Source: SIG78 sp036677805
Lineage (GTDB): Bacteria > Verrucomicrobiota > Lentisphaeria > Victivallales > Victivallaceae
Assembly (NCBI GenBank): GCA_036677805.1
Contig: JAVBVS010000023.1
Coordinates: 15,538-79,537 of the forward strand
DNA length: 64,000 nucleotides
Direction of reading: 5' to 3'
Numbering within the stretch: the first letter of the stretch is position 1; the number at the start of each line of letters is the position of its first letter. The translations under genes were made by a program, and so were the position numbers. Under the pieces are notes generated by a model. That model was given only the letters and a program-made list of their open reading frames with translations, ran no database searches and had not been told where the DNA came from. Of the stretch, positions 8,518-16,215 are shown piece by piece.

Positions 8518-9516
8518 TCAATACACTCTGGGACCGATCAATTCCAATCGGGACACTTCAATTTCACCGGGCGCGCTGTCGGTCGGATCGTAACGGAAGC
8601 CGGTGATGGCTCCGCCCTGTTCGAAATCCTCCACCGTGCCGTGGCGGAGGTTGCGGCGCAGTTCGATCATCCGGGTGTATTCCGTGCCGTCGGTCGGGAA
8701 ATTCGGCAGAACGAAGAAAAATTTACCGTCGACGCCATGATTGGAATTAATGTAATAAAGTTGTCCCGAACCCATGCCGTCGGCAAAGCCGGTGGCTTTG
8801 GCGGTGATCGCAAGCCAGGTGTAATCCTGTGGCGCAAACGCCTTGCCCTGCCAGCTCATGCGTGCGTCTTTGGCGTTGAGCGTCATCAGCAGATGGCCGT
8901 CTTTTTCGGTTGCGGTCATATTGGCCGGATTGCTCCAGGCGTCGAAATTGCCGTCCCACAACACCAGTTTGCTGTCGCTTCCGGCCTTGGCCGCGGCCAG
9001 CGGCGGCGGTTGCGGGAAGTCGGCGCTGTTGTAGAGCACGAGGCCGCGAATGACGACATTGCCCGGCGTTTGATCGACCGGGTCGAAGCGCAGCGAGGTC
9101 ACGGTGCCGCCCTTGGTCCAGCCGCCGGGCATGGACGCGGTCAGCACGGCATCCTTCTGGTCGGCCTTCAGGTTGAGCCGGATATGATCGGCGTCGGTGA
9201 AACTGTGGTCGGCATTGGCAAAATAGAGTTGCCCGCTCAGCGCCTGGCCGTCAAAATTGCCGCTGGAGTAATATATCGCGAGCCGGTCGTATTGCGCCGG
9301 ATCGAGCCGGACCGACGGCAGCAGCAGCTGGCAGTCCTTGCCGGTCACTTTGAATTCAAGCATGCCGTCGCGGTTGGCGACTTCCGCGTTGCGCGCTTCG
9401 CTCCAGCCTTGCATGGACTCCCGATCGGTCGGACTCCAGAGCCAGGCCGGGGAAGCGCCTACGGCGTTCAGGGCGACAGTTCCGGCGATCATTGCGGCAA
9501 GTGTGATGTGTTTCAT
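8518..9516 (-). CDS. Secreted protein with two tandem carbohydrate-binding-like repeats
   Basis: The 332-residue protein starts with a signal peptide (MKHITLAAMIAGTVALNAVGA). The rest is two related beta-rich repeats of about 150 residues, roughly 24-170 and 182-330. Matching landmarks are GQLYFANADHSF versus GQLYYINSNHGV, and SLRFDPVDQTPGNVVIRGLVLY versus GFRYDPTDSAPGEIEVSRLELI. The pattern resembles jelly-roll carbohydrate-binding modules found beside glycosidases in this phylum, but no catalytic domain is present. CGGAGG sits 8 nt upstream of the ATG. It follows the antiporter gene by 18 nt on the same strand and may be cotranscribed with it. Binding function is inferred. Confidence 0.7.
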   Translation of the reverse strand: MKHITLAAMIAGTVALNAVGASPAWLWSPTDRESMQGWSEARNAEVANRDGMLEFKVTGKDCQLLLPSVRLDPAQYDRLAIYYSSGNFDGQALSGQLYFANADHSFTDADHIRLNLKADQKDAVLTASMPGGWTKGGTVTSLRFDPVDQTPGNVVIRGLVLYNSADFPQPPPLAAAKAGSDSKLVLWDGNFDAWSNPANMTATEKDGHLLMTLNAKDARMSWQGKAFAPQDYTWLAITAKATGFADGMGSGQLYYINSNHGVDGKFFFVLPNFPTDGTEYTRMIELRRNLRHGTVEDFEQGGAITGFRYDPTDSAPGEIEVSRLELIGPRVY

Positions 9517-9534
9517 GAAAACCTCCGGGTTAAA

Positions 9535-10899
9535 TTATAACAATTCATCCTGGTCGGCCTCTTCCGGCACCAGGTAGGGCGCTTCTTCGTTGTCGACGGC
9601 GGCGAAATCCAGTTTATATTTTTCAATCACCAACCGCACCAGATTGGGGATCGGCAGGGTCGTAACGATGGAGAGAATGATGATGGCATTGAAAAAGTCG
9701 TCGGAGAGCATGCCGAGGTCCTTGCCGATCGCGGCGGCGGCCAGCGTCGCCGACAGCTGCGGCACGGTCATCAATCCGGCGCACAAGCCTTGGGCCGACT
9801 CGAATCCGGCCAGACGCATGGCCAGCCAGCCCGAGAACAGCTTGCTGGCGACCAATCCGATTACCGTCAGCAGGATGATGTTCAGATCGGCGCAGGACTT
9901 GAAGAGCAGGGTGAAATCGGTTTTCATGCCGATGGAAATGAACAGGAAGGGAATCAGGAAGCTGTAGCCGATGCCTTCGATTTTGGCGAAAAGCGTCAGG
10001 TCCGAACCCATTGATTTGACCGTTTTGGACAACCCCAGTCCGGCGATGAAGGCGCCGACGACCAGGTTGATGCCCAGAAATTCGCCGACCATCACCGTGG
10101 CCATGATGATGAATAGAAAAAAGGTGAGCAGCGCGTCTTCGCCGGGGCCAAGCCATTGCAGCACCTTGGCGCCGAGCCGGTTCACGCTGTAACACGCCAG
10201 TGCCAGGTAAGTCAGTGCGATCAGCAGGAAAACCGCAAGAAACCATGATCCGAAAATATCCGGATTCACGTAATCGAACAGGGACAGGCTCTTGACCGTG
10301 GCGCCGCCGGCGATGGTCGTCTGACGCTTGAGCTGTACGCTGACCGCCAGCAGGATGATGCTGCCGATATCGGTGACGACGGTGGAAATCAGGACTGCCG
10401 CGCCGAACCGGCTCCGGGCCAGCTTCAATTCGCGGATCACCGGAAAAACAATCCCGACGGAGTGCGAGGCGAACAGCGAGGCATAAAGCAGCTTGCCGGG
10501 AAAATCATCGGCCTCGAAATACCCGTAAACCAGATACCCGGAAACGGCCGGCAGCAGGAAGGTCAGGATGCTGAGCAGCACGGTCGGCTTGCGCACGGAA
10601 TTGATCAGCTTGAAATCCGCCTCCAACCCGGCCAGAGTCATCAGGAACACCAGTCCCAGCGCTCCCAGCGAGTTGACCATGGTCAGCGAATGGGCGCGGA
10701 TGGTTTCCGGCGGAACGCCGAGGAAATTAAGGTGGGTGGCGAGGAAGTTCAGCAGGCCCAATCCGTTGGGGCCGATCACCATGCCGGTGACCAGGAGCAC
10801 GATTACACCGGGGATCTTGAAACGGCGGAACAACAACGGCACGATGGTGATAATGGCCCAGAACGCCATGAAAATAATCAGAAATGCTTCTGTACCCAT
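9535..10899 (-). CDS. Cation:proton antiporter, CPA2 family (KefB/NhaS-like)
   Basis: The 454-residue inner-membrane protein has about 12-13 hydrophobic segments. It opens with an LLFRRFKIPGVIVLLVTGMVIGP segment typical of CPA2 exchangers. Other landmarks are GLVFLMTLAGLEADF, the unwound-helix region FASHSVGIVFPVIRELKLAR, and GINLVVGAFIAGLGLS. These proteins exchange Na+ or K+ for H+ across the cytoplasmic membrane. No C-terminal TrkA-N domain is present, only a short acidic tail (EEADQDELL). The gene is preceded by an unusually structured leader. Confidence 0.9.
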   Translation of the reverse strand: MGTEAFLIIFMAFWAIITIVPLLFRRFKIPGVIVLLVTGMVIGPNGLGLLNFLATHLNFLGVPPETIRAHSLTMVNSLGALGLVFLMTLAGLEADFKLINSVRKPTVLLSILTFLLPAVSGYLVYGYFEADDFPGKLLYASLFASHSVGIVFPVIRELKLARSRFGAAVLISTVVTDIGSIILLAVSVQLKRQTTIAGGATVKSLSLFDYVNPDIFGSWFLAVFLLIALTYLALACYSVNRLGAKVLQWLGPGEDALLTFFLFIIMATVMVGEFLGINLVVGAFIAGLGLSKTVKSMGSDLTLFAKIEGIGYSFLIPFLFISIGMKTDFTLLFKSCADLNIILLTVIGLVASKLFSGWLAMRLAGFESAQGLCAGLMTVPQLSATLAAAAIGKDLGMLSDDFFNAIIILSIVTTLPIPNLVRLVIEKYKLDFAAVDNEEAPYLVPEEADQDELL

Positions 10900-11147
10900 A
10901 AAAACCCCTGTGCATCGCCATGATTTCCGAAAACCGCTTTTCGGCGGCTGGAATCAACTGGCGGAAAACCGGATCCCGACAAAAGATATATCGGAGACCG
11001 GTTTTCCGCAACCGTGAAAAGGTAAAAAAACGATATATATTCTTAAAAAGTTAAAAAAAAACAAGATTTTTTGATTCAAATGTGGAAACTCCGATGGTTT
11101 TGGATTATATTGTAGTTTGAGGCGGTATAACTCAGGGAGTTTGTGGT
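10900..11147. promoter_or_regulatory. Divergent intergenic region with two strong hairpins
   Basis: This 248-bp region lies between the antiporter (minus) and the double-HTH regulator (plus). Hairpin 1 (10927-10944) pairs CCGAAAA with TTTTCGG. Hairpin 2 (10961-11009) has a perfect 12-bp stem GCGGAAAACCGG/CCGGTTTTCCGC extended by CCGA/TCGG. Neither is followed by a T-tract on either strand. The part nearest the regulator (about 11030-11115) is very AT-rich and should carry the promoters. The regulator gene has AGGGAG at 11134-11139, 8 nt before its GTG start. Confidence 0.6.
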
Positions 11148-12107
11148 GTGGCGATTACAGAATTGAAGATCAAGCTCGGCGCACTGATTCGTGCTCATCT
11201 GAAGCAGTCAAAGCTGAGGCAACTGGATTTTGCCCATGCACTCAATGTGTCGGCATCGGCGGTATCGCAGATGTTGTCGGGACGCATGGTACCCAGTTTG
11301 CCTCAACTCGATGTCATTGCGCAAAAGTTGGCGTTGGATCGCAACCAGACTGCGGAATTGCGCGATTGCCTCGCCCGGATCCGGACCGGTGAGGCGACAA
11401 TCCGTTCGCCGTTGAACGATTTCCTGAAATCGGCCCGGATCCGGCGCGGACTGTCGATCGGACAGTTGTCCAAACTGACCGGGATTCCGGCGTCCGATAT
11501 CACGACGCTCGAAACCCGGGTCGGGGTGCAGCCCAGCCCGACCGAGGCGGTTCGTCTGGCGGCGGTGCTGGAATGCGAAATCGGCGAGTTGTGGCAGTCT
11601 CTGCCGCCGGTGCCGGTTTATGGCGGCGCGGTGGAGCTGCGCGAGCCCTCGGCCTATCGGGCCGAACCGGTCAATAAGGTCCCGGTCGTCGGCTTCGGCT
11701 CGCTGCCGGCCTTCGATCCGGCATACGACACGCCGCAGGAATTCGCCTGGCGTCATCTGCTGGAGGTCCGCTCGGTGGCCGACGGCGGATTGCTGCTGGT
11801 GCGCGCGGACGGGCGGGATCTGGGCTGGCCGGAACGTTATGAGCTGGAACTGATGATTGCGCCCGATTTGTCGCCGGATAAAGGCACTGCGGTGCTGGCG
11901 GCGGCGGCACGGGGGGTGGTGATCGGCGAGATGAACGCCGACGGGTCCGCCGTGCGTTTGTTGAACGGGGAAACGGTGACCGGCTGGCGCTGGTGCTGGG
12001 TGGTGCAGGGACTGACCATGCGTCTGGGCGGCGCGGCGGTTCGAAGCGGGGATGCCGCGCCGGCGCGGCATGAATGCGGGGCGGAGTATGGCATCCGAAA
12101 CGAATGA
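11148..12107 (+). CDS. XRE-family regulator with two HTH domains and a degenerate S24-like C-terminus
   Basis: This is a 319-residue DNA-binding protein. The first Cro/CI-type HTH spans about residues 9-65 (RQLDFAHALNVSASAVSQML). A second HTH spans about 84-145 (RRGLSIGQLSKLTGIPASDI). The C-terminal part (about 165-305) follows the outline of the LexA/CI S24 domain (KVPVVGFGSLPAF, LLLVRADGRDL, VVIGEMNADG). The usual GDSM serine motif is replaced by DGRDL and no catalytic Lys pair is visible, so self-cleavage is unlikely. It heads a five-gene operon including uppP and an adenylate cyclase. The GTG start is supported by a well-spaced AGGGAG. Confidence 0.82.
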   Translation: MAITELKIKLGALIRAHLKQSKLRQLDFAHALNVSASAVSQMLSGRMVPSLPQLDVIAQKLALDRNQTAELRDCLARIRTGEATIRSPLNDFLKSARIRRGLSIGQLSKLTGIPASDITTLETRVGVQPSPTEAVRLAAVLECEIGELWQSLPPVPVYGGAVELREPSAYRAEPVNKVPVVGFGSLPAFDPAYDTPQEFAWRHLLEVRSVADGGLLLVRADGRDLGWPERYELELMIAPDLSPDKGTAVLAAAARGVVIGEMNADGSAVRLLNGETVTGWRWCWVVQGLTMRLGGAAVRSGDAAPARHECGAEYGIRNE

Positions 12108-12480
12108 TGTGAAATCCGACGGTTCCGGATCTTCCGGACTGGGATGCGGCGGCTGGCTGGGATTGCTGATACTGATTCTGGTCGCCGCCGCGGTAATTTT
12201 TTATTTTGTGGTGAAGCCCCGGCTGGAAGAGCGCGGCGTTGATGTCGACACCCGGTTGGAGCAATTGGGCGAGGGGGCCAAGGCGGCTGGAAACAAGGCT
12301 GCCGAGGCGGTTAAGACCGGCTATGACAAGGTGCGGACGGAAGCGCCGGCACTGTTGGATACCGCCAAGGAAAAGGCTGCGGACGGCTACCGGTCGGCCC
12401 GGGAAGGCGCGGCGCAGACGGTGGATGCGGTTTCGGAAAAGACTCAAGAAGGCAAAGATAAAGTCGAGTCCTGGTATTGA
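12088..12480 (+). CDS. Small membrane-anchored amphipathic-helix protein
   Basis: This protein of about 130 residues has a Ser/Gly-rich head, one hydrophobic segment (GWLGLLILILVAAAVIFYFVV, about residues 22-42), and a long charged Ala-rich helical tail with 11-residue-type periodicity (AAEAVKTGYDKV, AKEKAADGYRSA, EGAAQTVDAVSEKTQEG). The tail resembles YtxH/apolipoprotein-like or LEA-like helices that lie along membranes. It overlaps the end of the regulator gene. Starts at 12070 and 12088 are both possible; 12088 was chosen because it leaves the simplest anchor. It sits just before uppP, which suggests an envelope role, but no function is known. Confidence 0.7.
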   Translation: MASETNDVKSDGSGSSGLGCGGWLGLLILILVAAAVIFYFVVKPRLEERGVDVDTRLEQLGEGAKAAGNKAAEAVKTGYDKVRTEAPALLDTAKEKAADGYRSAREGAAQTVDAVSEKTQEGKDKVESWY

Positions 12481-12507
12481 CCGGGCGGAACGGGATGGTT
12501 GCGGGCG

Positions 12508-13341
12508 ATGTGGGATTGTTTGAAGGTGATGGTGTTGGCTGTGGTCCAGGGGGTGGCGGAGTTTCTGCCGATCAGTTCTTCCGGGCATTTGATGGTGTTG
12601 GGACATTGGCTCGGTTTTGATGCCGACTCCAATCTGGTTTTGAATATCGTGCTTCATGCCGGGACGCTGCTGGCGATCGTGGTTTTCTATTTTCAAAAGT
12701 TGTGGAAACTCCTGGTCGATCCGGCGGTTCGGCACGTGATCTGGCTGGTTGTGATCGGAAGCATTCCGACCGGGATCATCGGCGTGGGCATCAAAGTGTC
12801 GGGATTGTCCGACCGGATATTCGGCTCGCTGTGGGTGCCGGCGGCGGGATTTGTGATTACCGCGCTGCTGCTGCAATGGGCCTTCGGCGGCCGGCGGGAA
12901 AAGATACCGGCGGATGCCGGCGTGGAACTGGTGCAGTTCAGCTGGCGGCGGGCGTTCTGGGTTGGCGTGGTTCAGGGCGTGGCGATTACTCCGGGCATTT
13001 CGCGTGCTGGAAGCACGATTGCCGCCGGAGCCGGGCTGGGGTTGAAAAAAGAGGATGCCGCCGAATTCTCCTTCCTGTTGGCGATCCCGGCGATCGGCGG
13101 CGCGGCGTTGGTGGAAGAGGGCAGCAAGTTGCTGAAGCCCGGCGCGCTGGCGGCGGTGGATATGCAGCAGGTGATGATTCTGGCACTGGGATTCATGATC
13201 TCGGCGGTCGTTGGGTACGGGGCGCTGTCGGGATTGATCGCGATGCTGCGTCGCGGGCGGCTGGTTTATTTTGCTTACTATCTTTACGGGGTCGCGGCCG
13301 TTGTGGCTGCGGTGCAGATTTTTTGCGGAGTTGGGAAATGA
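12508..13341 (+). CDS. uppP: Undecaprenyl-diphosphate phosphatase
   Basis: This inner-membrane enzyme recycles undecaprenyl diphosphate to the monophosphate carrier used for peptidoglycan and surface glycans, and confers bacitracin tolerance. The 277-residue product carries both BacA/UppP signatures: VAEFLPISSSGHL near residue 16 (catalytic Glu and SSGH) and TPGISRAGSTI near 165. It has about eight hydrophobic segments. ATG at 12508 is preferred to a TTG three codons earlier; GGATGG lies 9 nt upstream. Its stop overlaps the proC start (ATGA). Confidence 0.95.
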   Translation: MWDCLKVMVLAVVQGVAEFLPISSSGHLMVLGHWLGFDADSNLVLNIVLHAGTLLAIVVFYFQKLWKLLVDPAVRHVIWLVVIGSIPTGIIGVGIKVSGLSDRIFGSLWVPAAGFVITALLLQWAFGGRREKIPADAGVELVQFSWRRAFWVGVVQGVAITPGISRAGSTIAAGAGLGLKKEDAAEFSFLLAIPAIGGAALVEEGSKLLKPGALAAVDMQQVMILALGFMISAVVGYGALSGLIAMLRRGRLVYFAYYLYGVAAVVAAVQIFCGVGK

Positions 13342-14144
13342 TGAATACTGCGAAAATCGGCTTTCTGGGGGCCGGGCGGATGGCGACGGCGATTGCCGGC
13401 GGCATGGTCAAGGCCGGATTCGATCCGGCGCAAATGATGGCTTACGACTGTTCGGCGGAAGCGGGGCGGACGTTTGCGGAAGCGACCGGAGTCGCCGCTG
13501 TCGGCGGCGCCGCGGTGCTGGCCGAACGGTGCGATGCTTTGGTTCTGGCGGTCAAACCGCAATATCTGGCGGCCGCGCTTGACGGTCTGGGGCGGGCGCT
13601 GCGGGAAAAATTGATCATTTCGATCGTGGCCGGGGTCAAATTGGAGAAATTGGCGGCGTTGACCGAAGCCCGCCGCGTGATTCGGGTCATGCCCAACACG
13701 CCGGCTCTGGTCGGCGCCGGGTGCGGCGCCTATGCGGTTTCCGATGCGGTATCGGACGCCGACCGGGTGTTGGCGCAGCGGATTCTGGCGGCGATCGGCG
13801 ATTTCAGCGAACTGGCCGAAAGTCATCTCGATGCGGTGACGGCGGTTTCCGGTTGCGGTCCGGCCTATGTTTACGAGTTGATTCAGGCGATGGCCGACGG
13901 CGGGGTTACGCTGGGGCTGCCGCGTCATCTCGCATTGAAACTGGCGGCGCAGACGGTTCGCGGAGCGGCTATGATGGTGATGGAGACCCAGGTCCATCCG
14001 ACGGAATTGCGCGACCAGGTCTGTTCGCCGGGGGGAGCTACGATTCAGGGGGTCAACGTATTGGCCCGCCATGCGTTCAGCAGTGCGGTCATCGAAGCGG
14101 AAATTGCCGCCTATGAACGTTCGGTGGCGCTGGGGAAAAAGTGA
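13338..14144 (+). CDS. proC: Pyrroline-5-carboxylate reductase
   Basis: This enzyme catalyses the last step of proline synthesis, reducing 1-pyrroline-5-carboxylate with NAD(P)H in the cytosol. The 268-residue protein begins with the Rossmann motif KIGFLGAGRMATAIAGGMV. It carries VLAVKPQYL, VIRVMPNTPALVGAG, the substrate-site segment AVSGCGPAYVYELIQAMADG, and the family signature LRDQVCSPGGATIQG near the C-terminus. The start overlaps the uppP stop by 4 nt, with GGAG 7 nt upstream. All expected motifs are intact. Confidence 0.96.
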   Translation: MMNTAKIGFLGAGRMATAIAGGMVKAGFDPAQMMAYDCSAEAGRTFAEATGVAAVGGAAVLAERCDALVLAVKPQYLAAALDGLGRALREKLIISIVAGVKLEKLAALTEARRVIRVMPNTPALVGAGCGAYAVSDAVSDADRVLAQRILAAIGDFSELAESHLDAVTAVSGCGPAYVYELIQAMADGGVTLGLPRHLALKLAAQTVRGAAMMVMETQVHPTELRDQVCSPGGATIQGVNVLARHAFSSAVIEAEIAAYERSVALGKK

Positions 14145-14150
14145 CGGACC

Positions 14151-15014
14151 ATGACAGCGACGTGGTGTTCCCGGGGGTTTGAAGGCAGCCAGGCGTTGAT
14201 CGTCATCGGTATTTTTCTGTTGGCGGTGATGATTGCGGTGGAGTTGTGTTTTCGCTGCTGGTGGAAGCGCAGCCGGCAGAGGACCGAGGCGTTCCGGCTG
14301 GAGCGCGATCAGTTTGAGGAGCAAAAATTCGAGCTGGCCGAAGCGAGTCTGAAGCTGCTTGAACTCAAGGAAGAGCTGGAGCTGGAAAAAGAGAAGTCGA
14401 ACCGGCTGCTGCACAATATTCTTCCCGACCGGGTGATCGCCGATCTGAGCGAAAAAGGGGAGAGTGCGCCGGAACGGTTTGAAAACGTATCGATTTTCTT
14501 TTCCGATTTCGTCGGCTTTACCGAAACCTGCAGTGTGCTCGATCCGTCGGAAGTAATTGTTGAATTGAGCGATATTTTCGGTGAGTTCGACCGGATTTTC
14601 GTGCGCAATCGCTGCGAGCGGATCAAAACCATCGGCGATGCCTACATGGCGGTGTCCGGATTGCCGGACCCCGATCCGGGCCACTGGCGCAATATTCTCA
14701 ACGCCGCGCGCGAGGCGCTTGCTTATCTCAAGGAACGCAATGCCCGACCGGGCGCCCGGCACTGGGAGATGCGCGTGGGCATTCACTCCGGCAGCGTGGT
14801 CGGCGGGATTGTCGGGCGCGAAAAGTACATCTATGACGTTTTCGGCGATACGGTCAATACCGCGTCACGGCTGGAACAGTCCTCGGAGGCGATGCGGATC
14901 AATGTTTCCGACACCACCCGGAATTTGGCCGAAGCGGAATTCAAATTCATCGACCGCGGTGCGATTCAGGTCAAAGGCAAGGGAACGGTCGCCATGTTCT
15001 TTCTCGAAGAATAG
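14151..15014 (+). CDS. Membrane-anchored class III adenylate cyclase
   Basis: The 287-residue protein has one hydrophobic segment (about residues 14-34), a coiled coil (about 45-85), and a class III cyclase domain (110-285). Catalytic residues are all visible: metal-binding Asp119 (FFSDFVGFT) and Asp163 (IGDAYM), adenine-selecting Lys159 and Asp229, and transition-state Asn236 and Arg240 (FGDTVNTASR). This set predicts ATP to cAMP conversion rather than cGMP. No sensory domain is visible apart from the anchor and coil. It is the last gene of the operon and is followed by a terminator. Confidence 0.92.
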   Translation: MTATWCSRGFEGSQALIVIGIFLLAVMIAVELCFRCWWKRSRQRTEAFRLERDQFEEQKFELAEASLKLLELKEELELEKEKSNRLLHNILPDRVIADLSEKGESAPERFENVSIFFSDFVGFTETCSVLDPSEVIVELSDIFGEFDRIFVRNRCERIKTIGDAYMAVSGLPDPDPGHWRNILNAAREALAYLKERNARPGARHWEMRVGIHSGSVVGGIVGREKYIYDVFGDTVNTASRLEQSSEAMRINVSDTTRNLAEAEFKFIDRGAIQVKGKGTVAMFFLEE

Positions 15015-15027
15015 GGGACAGCGGGAG

Positions 15028-15065
15028 GCGCCGGACGGATGATCGTCGGGCGCGGTTGTTTTTTT
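15028..15065 (+). terminator. Probable terminator after the adenylate cyclase gene
   Basis: A 10-bp stem with one mismatch (arms 15028-15037 and 15044-15053) is followed by GGTTG and seven T at 15059-15065. Confidence 0.6.
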
Positions 15066-15123
15066 GCAGCGGTCTGGCGGAAGCCGGTTGCCGCAATCAA
15101 TCTTTTTACGAAGTATTCCGGCT

Positions 15124-16215
15124 ATGCATATTGGGTTTTATCCGCGTTACAACCGGTTGGGAGCGTCGAGCCGGACGCGCTTTTTTCTCTATTTCGACCG
15201 ATGGCGGGAGATGGAACCGAAACCGAAATCCTGTGGCGGAAGCTGTTCCGGATGTGTGGCGCCATGCGGAGAAGTGCTTTCCATTCATCCCGGTTTGAGT
15301 GACGGCTATTTGCGCGCCTTGTATGCCGGGAAATGTGGCGCCGTGCGCAAATTTTGGGAATGGTGCCGCCTGGGGCTGCGGCTGCTGGCTTTGGAGGATG
15401 CGCTGGTGATCGAGTATGAACTTCTCCCGGAAGCATCCTACCGGACGGAAGCCTGGTTTCTGCGTCATCGGCGTTATGTGCTCAATTTCGACGACAATGT
15501 CTGGGAGAAATACCGCGACCGGCCGCGATTGCGGGGCAAGTACGACGCTTTGATCGCGAACGCCGCGGGGGTGATCGTGGCCAACCGTTTTCTTTACGAA
15601 AAAGTACGGCCGCTGAATGCCAATCTCTGCTTGATTCCCACGGTGGTCGATCTCGACGCCTATCGCCGGGATGAGCCCAAATACGAAACTTTCACCGTGG
15701 TCTGGATCGGCACCCCGGTTACTTATGATTATCTGGAGCGGATGCTCCCGGCGCTTCAGGCGATGAGCGAAGCGGTCGAGTTCGAGTTGCTGGTGGTGGC
15801 GCGCCGCGAGCTGGCGCGGCGGCCGCTGGCGGGGGTGAAGGTGCGCTGGGTCGACTGGTCGGCGGAAACGGAGGCCGAATATCTCTGCCGCAGCCATGTC
15901 GGGATCATGCCGCTGGTCGACGACGCATTTTCCGTCGGCAAATCGGCGTTCAAGCTGATTCAGTATCAGGCGGCCGGACTGCCGTCGCTGGCTTCGCCGG
16001 TCGGTGAAAATTGCCGGGTGGTGACGACCGGGAAAAACGGATTTTTGCCGGAAACGCCTGGGGAATGGGCGGAGGCGTTGCGGTGGCTGCATGACGGCGC
16101 GGAGCTTTATTGCAATTGCGCGGCGGCGGCCCGTGCCAATGCGTATGAATATTCGCTCCAGAAATATTTTCCGATTTACCGTGAATTCGTAACCGGGGTA
16201 TTGACGCGACCATGA
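15124..16215 (+). CDS. Glycosyltransferase (GT-B fold, group 1-like)
   Basis: The 363-residue cytosolic protein is read from MHIGFYPRYNRLGASSRTR. An upstream in-frame extension to 15064 overlaps the terminator region and is unlikely. The N-terminal domain has a Cys-rich stretch (SCGGSCSGCVAPCG, residues 38-51). The C-terminal half has a GT-B look: VVWIGTPVTYDYL, then the donor-site region GIMPLVDDAFSVGKSAFKLIQY with AAGLPSLASPVG. Its stop overlaps the zwf start by 4 nt. Acceptor and donor are unknown. No clear ribosome site precedes the ATG. Confidence 0.75.
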   Translation: MHIGFYPRYNRLGASSRTRFFLYFDRWREMEPKPKSCGGSCSGCVAPCGEVLSIHPGLSDGYLRALYAGKCGAVRKFWEWCRLGLRLLALEDALVIEYELLPEASYRTEAWFLRHRRYVLNFDDNVWEKYRDRPRLRGKYDALIANAAGVIVANRFLYEKVRPLNANLCLIPTVVDLDAYRRDEPKYETFTVVWIGTPVTYDYLERMLPALQAMSEAVEFELLVVARRELARRPLAGVKVRWVDWSAETEAEYLCRSHVGIMPLVDDAFSVGKSAFKLIQYQAAGLPSLASPVGENCRVVTTGKNGFLPETPGEWAEALRWLHDGAELYCNCAAAARANAYEYSLQKYFPIYREFVTGVLTRP

